Shown here one piece after another: positions 28,017-39,024 of a stretch of DNA of 64,000 nt. Every line of letters begins with the position of its first letter. Position 1 is the first letter of the stretch. This DNA is from Nitrososphaeraceae archaeon (lineage in GTDB: Archaea > Thermoproteota > Nitrososphaeria > Nitrososphaerales > Nitrososphaeraceae): positions 496,001 through 560,000 of the forward strand of contig JALDRC010000001.1 of the NCBI GenBank assembly GCA_031316115.1, written 5' to 3'. A program made the position numbers and the translations under genes. The notes beneath the pieces were generated by a model. That model made no database searches. It saw only the letters and a program-made list of their open reading frames with translations, and was not told the DNA's origin.

Positions 28017-28649
28017 TCACAATCATAGTCTTTAAGTTTGGTGAATCTGAAAACCATTTAGATTTTATCATAATTGGTTTGACCATCACATAAAAAATAA
28101 AAGTAACATAGAGATTGTATTTACCTTATCATATTTTCTATTTTTTATTATTTGTATTTGTATCGATTATGTTTGTTTGTGACCTTGTTAATTATTTATC
28201 TTAATCTCCCCGGAGTAGTATGCAAGCATAACATATTTTGTAATTATAGAGGCTTAATCTTCAAGATAGAATAACGACCTCGATATGAATATAATTCTTT
28301 ACATTTTTGCTTCATCACTTGCTATTGTGGTCACAGAATAATCAGTAACTCTAATTTTAAACATGGTAATCAACTAAAATTCTCCGTCATAGAAATCATC
28401 TAATCAGATGAATTCTAGTTGCACGTGTCATATTGGTTATACTTTAGGGGAAACATGTTTTATATTATATTCTGGTAACGTTTTTACCCAAGTTCTCTTG
28501 TTACTTATTTATCACTTGCTATTTTAGTTCAATTCTAAACTTTAACAAATGTTCAAATTGCCAAAGACAATACTTTAAAATTCATTTCAGGAATTGATAT
28601 CACTATTTTGATAATCTATACATTAACACCTGTAAAATTCAAACACTGA

Positions 28650-28811
28650 AATGCCCTTGTCCCCTGGACTAAAAAAACTAATGTCACAAGAGAAGCAAAC
28701 AGTGATGGGAATGTTTTTAATATCTCTATTCTTACAACTAGCATTTCTAATTCCAACGATAAGGATGATAACAAAGATGAGGATCAGATAATCTACTTGC
28801 AAAGGGTGTAA
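28650..28811 (+). pseudogene. Relic of an exported protein
   Basis: Stop-to-stop frame of 53 codons containing ALVPWTKKTNVTREANSDGN, then VFNISILTTSISNSNDKDD and an acidic tail. The Ser/Thr/Asn/Asp-rich composition recalls surface proteins. No start codon at the right place; likely a fragment. Confidence 0.25.
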
Positions 28812-29903
28812 AATATTAGCAATATAATAATTTCTGAAATAATCTATAAAATGATAGAGAATCAGGGAACAAGAAAAAATAGAATATCAAGAGAATTTAA
28901 TTTAGTCACATATACAGAATGGACATTTGAAGATTGAATGACCAATATTATTTTAGCGAATTAAATAATAATACAAAACACAATCTACTGCCTATTGAAT
29001 TAGAATATTATGATCTAGATCATTTACTCTTGAGTAGGTCTATTTGCCTGTGAAGCTTCGCCCTGCTGTTTTAAATACTAATAACATGGTTACGTTGTTT
29101 TGGACAAATGGTATAGTTTTCATATGTGAGAAATGTCACCAATTGTGACTTGAAGAACATATTGTAAATGTTGGAAAACGCAAAATTAAGCCATAGAAGC
29201 GTTAGAATTACGGGTAGGAAAAAATAATACTAACTGACCATTTCATGGGAATATTTCCATTGCCAAATTCCAAAGAATTATTGATTTTGTATATACTATA
29301 CTAAAATGATCTTTGCTCAAATTGAGAGAAAATTGGAAATGTAGACTAGCACGTTAACAAAAAAATAAAAGAACAAATAATTACAACATAATTAAGATGG
29401 GTCAAGATTATAGGATTAGTATGGTAGAGTTGTTTTCAAAGGGATATGAATAGTATACTGTAGATAAGTTTTGGAACGGTTTAAAAGTATTTATTATTTA
29501 TGGGATAGAAAATACATATAAAAAATATATAGACTAGAAAATATCTTGAATTAGAAAATAGCAAATAAGCCATTTTTCACTCTAATGACATTCAAGACAC
29601 ACAAACTCTAGGAGAAATGATGGAGAATATTCTTGGTTAAATATTTTTATCTACTAAAGTTAGATGTATTGACTAGTTCGAGTATTATATGATTCATAAC
29701 GTATCATACACAAGTCTGAACAAAAAGTAGAAGATTTATTCACTACCAATTAGGAATGAGATGATTTAACAATCAAGTTCCAACATTTTGACAATCTACC
29801 TAAAAAAGGATAACGATGGTTTAAGATTCAGCAAGCATAATAAATAAACTCAAATAAACTGACAAAAAACAGCAACACCATATACAACAATGGTCTTTAC
29901 TCA

Positions 29904-29959
29904 GCCCATCCCCGAACATCGTAAGAACGGTTGTGCCATATTCCGTTCTGGGCATGGGC
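29904..29959. other. GC-rich nested hairpin
   Basis: Outer arms GCCCAT (29904-29909) and ATGGGC (29954-29959), inner arms AGAACGG (29924-29930) and CCGTTCT (29943-29949). It is an island of high G+C in surroundings of well over 65% A+T. It could be a small RNA, the end of a lost mobile element, or the 5' part of a 44-codon minus-strand open frame (29821-29955). Confidence 0.35.
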
Positions 29960-31881
29960 GGATTATTTAAAATAACTTTATCCATAGAGTAACATTACTT
30001 GTTGATATAATCATAACTGCGTCCTACCTAGAAATTATAAAACTGGTGAAGAATATACCGTTTGGTTGACCACGTAAATATAATAGGAAGTATTAAAGTA
30101 AAAAGTTATGATAATCTTAGGATCGATAGCTTTGGATATCAGTTCTTTATTTGATATATGGTTCAGTTGGCCAACATAACAATGACTTTTTCACCAATAC
30201 TTAATAAAGATCTAAAATCGAGTTATCCACTTAAACTGCTTAAGATAATGGAACTACTCTTAAACCTGGGGCTATTTTATGTTGTTTTAATGAAAATTTA
30301 TTAGAATTCAATAAATCGAGAGTTGAAAAATATCCTTCCAATCATATAGACTCATTTTGCTCTTATGATAATTCCAAATTCAGATTTTATGCTTAATCAG
30401 ATTTTTATAGGAAAACCCAAAAACTTGAGGTTATAGATGTACTGAGAAGATAATTAATAAAAATTATTCACTAAATGATTTTTATATTAGCTTAATGAAT
30501 TAGAAATAATAAATGAATACATAGCACAGGATCAAGAATCGTGTCTCTCCAAGAAAATAAAAATAGATTAAGTTTCACTTAAAATATAAATAAAAATACA
30601 GGTATCAAAATAAAGATATTATATCGAAAGAGTATAACATAAAACATCTCAAATATCTTGAATTTATTTTCATTAAAAGATATTGATAAATCGATTGAAG
30701 TATGTAAATTGTATTCCGACCTAAAAGGTAAGTCATAGAGGTTGGATCTCATAGCTCTTAACTTTAGTTTATCATCATTTAGTAATCTATATGTTGTAGA
30801 TCTTAATAAAAAGAAAGTAATTGGAAAGATCAAAATGATAAAATAAAAAAAGTCTAGTTCCTGAAAGAATAAAGTTACAAATTGAAATCAACCCTGGATC
30901 ATGGTTTGTAAATGTTTCCATTCATTGAGTGATAAAGGAATTTAGGAGAAAGAATTGAGTAGTTCTGGATATGGGGAAAGAAAACAATTACTCAGAGCAC
31001 AATCTTCTCATTCCGCTCAAATTTTGCAAAAAACATAAAAGCATTTAAGAACATCTAAACTCTTGTCAAAGAAGAAATCAGCAATTGATCCTTAATATAT
31101 CATACTTATTCTCTCTGAAAATATTCTGGTTGAAAGATTTTTGGCTGAACAAAGAAACTAGTTCATAAAAATCACATACACAGATTATTTCAATTCTCAT
31201 AAAAAATCAAATTCAAACCTCGTATATATAATATATTAGAATTTAGCTATTTGAATAATTGTCTAAGCTATAATAAAAATAATTAGTTTTTCTTGTAGAT
31301 CTGATAGAAACTCTATTTGAATTCAATTCCAAAAAGAAACATATCTTCTTTTATTCTCATATCTAAAGATAATTAGTGTTATAGATATACTTCGTAAACT
31401 GAAACTAGTAAAGTAGAGATAAACAGAATATATTGGATAAAAAAAAGAGATTTTATCTCTTTCTTTTTTTATTTTTTTATATAAAATAGAAGGTTATTAG
31501 GTATATCTTTTGTTGTTTGAATTAAGTATCTTTATATAAGCAAATAACAATTTTTTTATTTATATCTATTAAAATTTATATTTGTCCCTTTGTTAAGAAC
31601 ATCGAATTTATAGATGAATGGTGAAAGAAAGTAAAAATGTTTTGGATACTAATAAATAAAAAATAAGCATTTTGCTATTTTATTATAAAAAGTTATATAT
31701 TTTGTATCTAAATGACTTTTATTATTTGTACTTACAAATAAATCATCAAGTTCAATATTATTTATTAATATATACCTTCCCCATGATATAGAAATTCATA
31801 TGAATAATTAGACCGAGCTCATATATCGTAAATCCCACGTTTGGTATTTTGACATGATGCACAACGTACTGTGCTTGAAAA

Positions 31882-31887
31882 GAGGAG
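31882..31887 (+). promoter_or_regulatory. Ribosome binding site of the multicopper oxidase
   Basis: GAGGAG lies 6 bp before the TTG at 31894 and justifies choosing this TTG, which gives a normal signal peptide. Most other genes here lack such a site, so this message probably has a real 5' leader. Confidence 0.55.
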
Positions 31888-31893
31888 AGAGAA

Positions 31894-34800
31894 TTGAATA
31901 AAGAACATAAATTATTGACAGCAATATTATTTTCTTTTATAATAGCATTGTCAGGTATTCCATTCACATCAATTGCTCGAGCATCTTTAGATGCCTATTC
32001 CGACTATAATGAAGATTATTATGGTGGTATCATAAAGAAATATGAACTACCAAAAGGGTTTAATCAACCAACTGAAGACCATCCTTGGCCTGATGAGATT
32101 ATTCCAGACAAATTCCCTTTACGAGATGACTGCCTAAATGGGAAAAATATTCCTTATAAATATTTAACAAAATTTAGAATTCATGCAATTGAAGTTGATA
32201 TTGCTTACAATAGAAACGGTTTTCATGATCCCGATGGCAGAATGTATGTATTAGAAGAAGACAAAGACAAAGTCTTAGAAAAAGTAGCGAATTCGAATGC
32301 TACTAACGGAGAGACAGTTACTGAAGTTCAGCCTCTTGCCATTCGTACCAATATTGGAAAGTGTGTAGAAATTGAATTTACAAATGATTTAAGAGAAGAG
32401 TATGCTTCTATACATCCATCTGGGATAGGTTTGGATCCTATCAAATCTGATGGTAGCTTTGTAGGATTCAACAAGGATTCTACTGCTAAACCAGGTGAGA
32501 CTATAAAGTATAGATGGTTCCCAGATGTTGTAGGCGCCAACTTTTTTTCAGATGCTGCAAGACAGATAGTGGAAGTTGATACCTCTGTCTTGGGAGACTG
32601 GGCTGCTAATGCTATAAAATCATTACGTCAACATGGTTTATTTGGTGTCCTTATTGTAGAACAAGAAGATGCTTATTGGACAGATCCTTTTACCGGTAAG
32701 TATCTTAGAAGTGGTGTCAAGGCTGATATTCATTATAATGATGGTATAAAACAAGACACAAGAGAATTTGTTGCATTTTATCATGATGAGGCAGGAGTGG
32801 TTGATGCATTTGGAAATCCTACAATAAGTCCTAATGGTGAGATTGAAGCAATGTATACTATGAATTATAGAGGAGATACTATTGACTCCCGAACTAATCC
32901 CAAGTTTCCAAATCATTGCAATCCTGGAGTCGCTCCCGAAGTTTGTACTGATCCTGACTTCTTTTACAATTCTTGGCCATTTGGAGATCCTGGTAATGGG
33001 GATCTAGTATTTCCAGCATATTCTGGAGATCCTGTCAGATTGATTACGGTAGGTGCTCAAACAGAGGAAAACCATGTTCATCATCTTCATGAACATAGAT
33101 GGAAGGCAGATCCATCATTTGGAGGCGGCTCACCTACGATAGATGTTCAAACAGTTGGTGTGGGTAACGAATTTCTCCAACCAGTAAATTTGGCTTTTGG
33201 AGATCATACTATTAATCCTGACACCACTTTTGCACAGGCTCTTATAGCGGGTGCTGCAGGATATCAGACCGGTGCAAAGGATGATGAACACTTTACAGGT
33301 GATGTTATTTTCCACTGCCACCTATTTCCTCATTATGGTAATGGTATGTGGTCACTTATGCGTGTTCTAGATAGAATAACAAGTCCTTTTGCAGAGATTG
33401 TTGAAGGTGGAGCATCTAATGGTGGAAATGCTCTACAACCTGTAGAAGGTGCGCCAATTTTGTTACCTCTACCTGACTCTACCGATGTAACACCTGTAGC
33501 AGATGATTTCCTACCAGGATTTCCGTACTTTATTGAATCCAACGAAGACGGAAGTCCCAAGAGACCTCCAGATGAACAAAATCCATGGGGAAGAGATTAC
33601 ACTGATCTGGAATGGAGATCAACAAACTATTACCAGAGAGCAATAGAACATGGAGATCCCCATCCAGATCCTAAAGTGTTGTCCAAACCAGGAGCACCGT
33701 ACGATGATAATTGTATCCCTGGAGCACCAGAACGTCATTATGACATAGCAGCAATTACAGCTAACGTTAAATACAATGAATTCGGTCATCATGATCCAGA
33801 CGGCAGGATATTTGTGCTAGTAGATGAAATAGACAAAACCCGAGAAGCTATTCTGAATGGTGACCCAGTTGAACCTCTGATTATACGCGCAGCACTTGGG
33901 GAATGTGTTACTACTACGTTTATAAACATGTTGGACCCTGAACCTGGATTTAACCAATCCACAACACTATCAAATCATATACACTTTGTAGGTTTTGATG
34001 TGCTAGGATCTGATGGTGTAGATGTTGGTTATGATTATTTCCAGGCAAGTAGAGCTCCAGATACTGCAAATGAGCAATTTCCAGATAGGATAAGCTACAG
34101 ATACATGGCTGATGAAGAGGGGACGATATTCTTCCATGATCATATCACAGGCATAGAAAAAGGGATGCATGGTACAGGAGCCATGTTAGTGGTAGAGCCA
34201 AAGAACTCGGTATGGCTTGATTCAGAAACAGGAGAAGAGTTAGAATGTCCAGAGAATTGTCCTACATCTTCTGAGATAATGGTCGTTCCAAATAAATACG
34301 GGAACTTTGAACCACATCGTGAATTTGTAATTCTCTATCAGGACTTCAATGAATTGTATGACGAAAACGGTGATCCTATAATGATGATGTCTCCAGACCT
34401 TGACCATATCAATGCAGACAATCCACCATCTGATCCCAATGCTGCAGATAGGAAAAATGTTGGAGCTCCTCCTCCGGGCAGTTTCCATGATCATGGTGTA
34501 ATGTCTATCAATTACAGAAATGAGCCCCTATGGGAGAGGATTCAAGATGGAAAACCTAATGGCGATGAACCTGCATTCATATTCAGTTCCGATGTACACG
34601 GAGACCCATCTACGCATATCTTCAAGGCATACGCTAACGATCCAATAAGGATAAGACTTCTTCAAACAGGGCATGAAGAGATGCACAATTTTGTGTTAAA
34701 TGGATTGCATCCCACAGGTTTTGACGGTTTTGTACCACCGTTTCTTGGTCAACAGGCACAAACAATTGGAGTAGCAGAACAGTTCACATTTGATTTAACA

Positions 34801-37212
34801 ACACCAATCTCGCTTACTGAGAGAAATGATTACATGTATAGTTCATTTGCAACAAATGATATCTTTGCAGGTATGTGGGGCTTGATAAGGGTATGGTGTA
34901 ATGAGAATAGCTTGTACAATGATCAAGATTTCCAAAATGTAAACTTAGCTCCATTACCAGGAATAAAACCAGTAAAATGCATTGACGTTGCCAACAACAA
35001 CATGAATATTGGCGAAAATGTTGCACAGTCTTCTACTGATCAAGATACATTTGATATATTATCAATGTTAGATACCTCACCAAATGTAAGTACCGGAGAT
35101 TCCAATGCAAATACAATTGCCAATGAAATGGAAGAACCTACAATATCTGCACAACAAGTACTCCCAGATGAAGATACATCTATACCTCCTGATACCGGAT
35201 TAGATGATATTCCGTTAGAATCTATAGATCCAGATACAGAAAGAGCGGTATTGCTTTCTATGGATGATCTTGCAAACTTGAGACAGATGCAAGCTAGTCA
35301 AGCGGACTTTACACCACCATCCAGCGCAGGCTCTACAGCATTTACAGAAAAAATAAAACCTGCGACAGGATTAACTCCAATAAGTTTGCAAGACGTTAGA
35401 AACGCGGGCTTATTGCCGCCAGTTCCAAATTCTTGTTCACAAGATGCAGAAGAAAAGATATTCGATGTCGTTGCAATAAAGAAGGATATCATAACAAACA
35501 AATATCAGGATACAATACCTGAGGGAATCCTATTTGTTCTAAAACAAGACCTTGCTAAGATACAGTCTGGAGAAAAACCACTTGAACCTTTGGTAATAAG
35601 AGCAAATGTTGGTGATTGTGTAGTTGTCAACCTAGAAAACAAGCTCCCTAAAACAGAAATACAACCTCATGAGCATCCTCTGCAACCTGGGGAATGTAAT
35701 GAGCATGTTATCTTTGCATGTCTTGATCCAAATGAATGGCACACATCAAATAGAGTTTCACTTCATGCTGATAACGTATTTTATGATGTAGGAAGGTTTG
35801 ATGGTACCAATATTGGATTCAATCCTATTGACCAAACAGTAGGACCAGATGAGACTATAACATACAAGTGGCAGGCAGTACACACTGGAATTAATGTACT
35901 AACAGACATGGGAGACCTCAGAGGACACAGACACCATGGAGCATATGGTATGCTGATAATAGAACCAGAAGGTGCAAAATACTATGATATAAACACCTAT
36001 CAGCCAATACAATCAGGAGCAGCTGCGGATATAGTAGTACCATATGGAGAAAACTTTAGAGAATTTGGAGTGGCAGAGGGAGACTCTCATTATATAGTAA
36101 CTACTGAAGATCCTGAACTATGTATATTACCAGTAGGTGAAGAGGACCCACCTAACACACCATGTAATCAATCTCCTATAAATGACCCAGAAGATCAGGG
36201 ATTTCCTGTAGTAAATTACCGATCTGCTCCGTTCATACACAGACTTATTGAAGCACAAGAACAACTACCGTTTGGCTTTCCACCAGGACCACTCGAATTT
36301 TCAAAGATAGTATCTCAATTACAGAGTTCTTTGGTCCACGGAGATCCAGATACTCCAATTCTCAAATCTCCAGTAGGAAAACCAACAGTTATACGACTAG
36401 CTGATGTAGGTGACAGTCCAAGAGGAAAGGTCTATCACCTTGCCGGACATTTAATGGAAAGACCAGCTCCAATAACAATTGCTGAATCGGATATTCCACC
36501 TCACACAGTCTTCAAACCATATCTGGAAAGAGGTACAACTGATCAGCTTTCTGCATCCAGGTCATACTCGTTAGAGCTGGTTGGAGGTGCAGGAGGACTT
36601 CAGGATAAAATCGGTGATTATCTATACCAAGATCAGAAACTTGCTCGTTATGTGGAAGGAGGTTTATGGGGAATTTTACGTGTATTCCCAGAGGACTTTG
36701 AACCAATATACGAGCTAAATCATCTGATAAACAATATAGAATATTCAAAACTATCGCCAGATGTCAAAGAAAAGATAATAACAAATCTACAAAACATCCT
36801 ATCACTATTAGAGGACACCGATAAAGATAACAATAAAATAATCTGTGAAGAAATAATACCGGATCTACTAAGATTCCTTGATGAATTAGGAGGAAATTAC
36901 AAGAGTGGAGGCGATAACTACAACATGAATTATGGCTATCCTGGATACAAGACAGAAAAACAATATGATGACCAAAAAGCAGGATACATAACACAATATG
37001 CTACATATGCAGAAGATGATGATTACTCAAATGACAAAGATTACAATAAAGAGAAAAATTATGAGGAACATAATAGTAACTACAATTCAGATGACCATGA
37101 TCCAAAACAACAATACGACAACAATGAAAAGCATTATGGATACGGCGGAGACATTAGCATCTACAAGATACAAGAAATCATAAGAACATTGGCATATGTT
37201 ATATGCCCATAA
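31894..37212 (+). CDS. Giant secreted multicopper oxidase, three-repeat
   Basis: 1772 residues. A signal peptide (MNKEHKLLTAILFSFIIALS, then GIPFTSIARA) exports it. Three repeats of about 550 residues each begin at about 50, 603 and 1181 with a cysteine plus HDPDGR/PEGI and L-I-R-A-x-x-G-x-C patterns. Copper motifs: repeat 1 ends with HVHHLHEH (about 395-402) and HCHLFPHYGNGM (about 473-484, type 1 and type 3 ligands); repeat 2 begins with HIHFVGFD (about 696) and FFHDH (about 747). The corresponding places elsewhere are degenerate (FFSDA in repeat 1, NDIFAGMW in repeat 2, LTDMG in repeat 3). So one complete copper set seems to lie across the repeat 1/2 junction. A tail of about 85 residues (1668-1753) is rich in Tyr, Asn, Asp and Lys. 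Size and layout recall manganese-oxidising oxidases; the substrate is not proven. Confidence 0.88.
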   Translation: MNKEHKLLTAILFSFIIALSGIPFTSIARASLDAYSDYNEDYYGGIIKKYELPKGFNQPTEDHPWPDEIIPDKFPLRDDCLNGKNIPYKYLTKFRIHAIEVDIAYNRNGFHDPDGRMYVLEEDKDKVLEKVANSNATNGETVTEVQPLAIRTNIGKCVEIEFTNDLREEYASIHPSGIGLDPIKSDGSFVGFNKDSTAKPGETIKYRWFPDVVGANFFSDAARQIVEVDTSVLGDWAANAIKSLRQHGLFGVLIVEQEDAYWTDPFTGKYLRSGVKADIHYNDGIKQDTREFVAFYHDEAGVVDAFGNPTISPNGEIEAMYTMNYRGDTIDSRTNPKFPNHCNPGVAPEVCTDPDFFYNSWPFGDPGNGDLVFPAYSGDPVRLITVGAQTEENHVHHLHEHRWKADPSFGGGSPTIDVQTVGVGNEFLQPVNLAFGDHTINPDTTFAQALIAGAAGYQTGAKDDEHFTGDVIFHCHLFPHYGNGMWSLMRVLDRITSPFAEIVEGGASNGGNALQPVEGAPILLPLPDSTDVTPVADDFLPGFPYFIESNEDGSPKRPPDEQNPWGRDYTDLEWRSTNYYQRAIEHGDPHPDPKVLSKPGAPYDDNCIPGAPERHYDIAAITANVKYNEFGHHDPDGRIFVLVDEIDKTREAILNGDPVEPLIIRAALGECVTTTFINMLDPEPGFNQSTTLSNHIHFVGFDVLGSDGVDVGYDYFQASRAPDTANEQFPDRISYRYMADEEGTIFFHDHITGIEKGMHGTGAMLVVEPKNSVWLDSETGEELECPENCPTSSEIMVVPNKYGNFEPHREFVILYQDFNELYDENGDPIMMMSPDLDHINADNPPSDPNAADRKNVGAPPPGSFHDHGVMSINYRNEPLWERIQDGKPNGDEPAFIFSSDVHGDPSTHIFKAYANDPIRIRLLQTGHEEMHNFVLNGLHPTGFDGFVPPFLGQQAQTIGVAEQFTFDLTTPISLTERNDYMYSSFATNDIFAGMWGLIRVWCNENSLYNDQDFQNVNLAPLPGIKPVKCIDVANNNMNIGENVAQSSTDQDTFDILSMLDTSPNVSTGDSNANTIANEMEEPTISAQQVLPDEDTSIPPDTGLDDIPLESIDPDTERAVLLSMDDLANLRQMQASQADFTPPSSAGSTAFTEKIKPATGLTPISLQDVRNAGLLPPVPNSCSQDAEEKIFDVVAIKKDIITNKYQDTIPEGILFVLKQDLAKIQSGEKPLEPLVIRANVGDCVVVNLENKLPKTEIQPHEHPLQPGECNEHVIFACLDPNEWHTSNRVSLHADNVFYDVGRFDGTNIGFNPIDQTVGPDETITYKWQAVHTGINVLTDMGDLRGHRHHGAYGMLIIEPEGAKYYDINTYQPIQSGAAADIVVPYGENFREFGVAEGDSHYIVTTEDPELCILPVGEEDPPNTPCNQSPINDPEDQGFPVVNYRSAPFIHRLIEAQEQLPFGFPPGPLEFSKIVSQLQSSLVHGDPDTPILKSPVGKPTVIRLADVGDSPRGKVYHLAGHLMERPAPITIAESDIPPHTVFKPYLERGTTDQLSASRSYSLELVGGAGGLQDKIGDYLYQDQKLARYVEGGLWGILRVFPEDFEPIYELNHLINNIEYSKLSPDVKEKIITNLQNILSLLEDTDKDNNKIICEEIIPDLLRFLDELGGNYKSGGDNYNMNYGYPGYKTEKQYDDQKAGYITQYATYAEDDDYSNDKDYNKEKNYEEHNSNYNSDDHDPKQQYDNNEKHYGYGGDISIYKIQEIIRTLAYVICP

Positions 37213-37462
37213 ATCTATTTTTTTGTTTTTATTTTTATTTTTTAAAAAAATCATTGATAAGAGTATCTCTAATCTCATAAATTTGTCTAATTAATATAAA
37301 TATATTAGAACAGAAAGAGCTTTACCCGTTCGAATTTGATTTATTTTCCTGTTTTTTAAATCATATTTTTATCCGTTCTATTTCTTAGATAAATAAATAA
37401 ATTTATCCTTAACTTACTTTCATTACTTTTTCTATCTATTTGGGAAGGATCCCATAATTAGT
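37213..37462. other. Spacer after the oxidase gene
   Basis: The oxidase stop is followed at once by a run of T-rich sequence (about 37215-37245), a good archaeal-style termination signal. Nothing else is seen. Confidence 0.4.
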
Positions 37463-37991
37463 ATGACGAGGTTTTTAGATCTATATCCAAATCTACTAAA
37501 CTATTCCTTAACAAGACCTGGATCAAATTGTTCTCTAATAGGAGATGACAGGGTTTGAGGGAATACAGATGTTTCCCATTTATTCATCGATGAGACTTAC
37601 TACTTGGAACATGCTGAGCAGAACGAATTAGAATATGTTAAATCCTATGATCAGAAAAGTAGTGGAAATATTATTCTTGCCAGTATAGCAAATAGGGCTG
37701 CTTATTTCTTTGCTCGAATAGAGAAAAATGAAATATTCAAAATTTCTTTTATAAAATATTTTTTGCTTATTCTCACGTAATTGGAAAAATATTGATATCG
37801 ATTTTATGTAAAAAAAGTGATGAAACACTATCAGAACGTGAAGATAACCTCAAATACTTGAAAATTGGTAATGTATTTTCTCTAGTAATTATTGATAAAG
37901 CACTTGAATTAGGTATATAGTACGAAGATTTGTCAATTAAGTTATTTCCTCTGTACTTTTTGGGGTATACTATTGTTTTTATCATCCGTTA
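37463..37991 (+). pseudogene. Broken gene with in-frame stops and a frameshift
   Basis: From the ATG at 37463 the frame reads MTRFLDLYPNLLNYSLTRPG, then SNCSLIGDDRV, a TGA at 37556-37558, then VSHLFIDETYYLEHAEQNEL, YVKSYDQKSSGNIILASIAN up to TAA at 37778. A different frame continues from about 37790 with SDETLSEREDNLKYLKIGNV and VIIDKALELGI, a TAG, and more coding-like sequence to a TAA near 37991. So one gene of about 175 codons has at least two nonsense codons and one frameshift. I do not recognise the family. Confidence 0.5.
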
Positions 37992-38029
37992 ACGCCATTT
38001 ATATTACATAACTATTATCCACAACTAAA

Positions 38030-38458
38030 ATTATTCAGAATTATCAATGGAGAGGATAATGATAAGAAACTCATAGATTATCTTTGATGCACTGTTCGAT
38101 TATACAAAATCCCAAACATCAGTTGGCTGGGAAATTGAGCAAATCTTGGAGCAGTCAATGAGTGTAAAGTTGAATTTAGATGGAATCTGGATTTCGACAA
38201 AGCGCAGGTTATCAATATCTAAGACGATTAAAGAATTGGAGTTAACTTCGGTAAAGAACATAAATATACGCTACAATACATGTACCACCTCCTGAGTAAG
38301 GAAAAATTGGCCATTGATCCCTAATGTACATAACTTAATCGATCATGGAATCCGGTCTAGCTGAAGAATTCAATCTTGAGAAGGTAGTAACTGTCTACAA
38401 TGACCATCTTGACAGCCTGATAAGTGTATGCAAGGGAGTAAGATTTGTAGAATGGTGA
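38030..38458 (+). pseudogene. Second decayed gene, family unknown
   Basis: Coding-like pieces in shifting frames: IIFDALFDYTKSQTSVGWEI (about 38075-38135), then GKEHKYTLQYMYHLLSKEKL (about 38255-38315), then an uninterrupted 37-codon stretch from the ATG at 38345, MESGLAEEFNLEKVVTVYND, to TGA at 38456. The pieces are in one direction and are separated by stops, as expected of an old pseudogene. It may be the remainder of the gene at 37463. Confidence 0.4.
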
Positions 38459-38973
38459 TATTTCAAACTAACTAATAATAATCATAATAATTATAATTTT
38501 TAAGATGATATCCCAAAAGACGAGAATATATTACTCCAATAATTAGAAATAATCATTATTCTAGTTGAGCAATAAGAAGAAAAAAGATATTTTTTCTCCT
38601 GCGAATCTCTTGGATTTTCCCATTAAATACTAAAGAAATGCATTTTTCAATAACTTGAATACATAAATGTATAGATTCCTTCAGACACTGTGAGTTGGTT
38701 ACAATGTTATGAATTTGGAACAATATATCTTGTAGAACATGGAAAATAATAATCCGAAATTAGTTGATTCAGAGTACTATCAAAATTTATCATCATAGTA
38801 AACCTATGAAGTTATAACACTTTAACTAACTCAGGAATAGAAAGAATAATAGAATAAATATGACTCTAAAAAATGGGAGAGAATAATTAGACTAAATTTC
38901 ACGGATCGAGTTGACAGTGGATCTTAATTAGTTATCATAATAACAGTAACGATTTACGGTAACATGGCAAAAC

Positions 38974-39024
38974 CGGGCAGAGTAGGAAATGAATCGTCGG
39001 CAGACTTGTCACACCTACTCCACC
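38974..39024. other. GC-rich structured island
   Basis: A G+C-rich patch with GAGTAGG (38979-38985) pairing with CCTACTC (39013-39019), extended by GGG (38974-38976)/CCC (39022-39024) after a 2-nt internal loop, and a small inner hairpin GTC-GGCA-GAC (38995-39004). All three plus/minus frames across it happen to be partly open (including a 64-codon frame from 38964), which argues for structure or recent arrival rather than a given protein. A non-coding RNA is possible. Confidence 0.35.

Larger units (their letters stand above)
27067..31893. other. 4.8-kb gene desert with scattered relics
   Basis: No open frame above about 85 codons exists and none reads like a protein. Within it I can point to two protein-like relics (27825-28016 minus and 28650-28811 plus), a GC-rich nested hairpin (29904-29959), and a possible short leader before the oxidase gene. 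The rest is featureless AT-rich DNA. The most likely history is a decayed inserted segment. Confidence 0.55.

Noticed and set aside
29398..29520. Plus-strand SMVELFSKGYE followed by a stop and further charged residues, resembling the N-terminus of archaeal HTH proteins.
   Set aside because: Too short, broken by a stop and without any second helix of the motif; cannot be told from chance.
30579..30833. 84-codon minus-strand open frame in the gene desert, hydrophobic ends.
   Set aside because: Low-complexity Phe/Ile/Leu content expected of AT-rich DNA, no promoter or ribosome binding site, and no family resemblance.
27067..31893. Search for CRISPR-like regularly spaced repeats in the gene-poor region.
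   Set aside because: No repeated unit with regular spacing was seen anywhere in the window, and no cas gene is present.
37325..37345. CCGTTCGAATTTG resembles a tRNA T-loop.
   Set aside because: No matching T stem, acceptor or anticodon arm could be found on either side.
37556..37558. In-frame TGA as a possible selenocysteine codon.
   Set aside because: A further in-frame TAG and a frameshift follow, no selenocysteine insertion element is seen, and this lineage is not known to use selenocysteine; a pseudogene is simpler.
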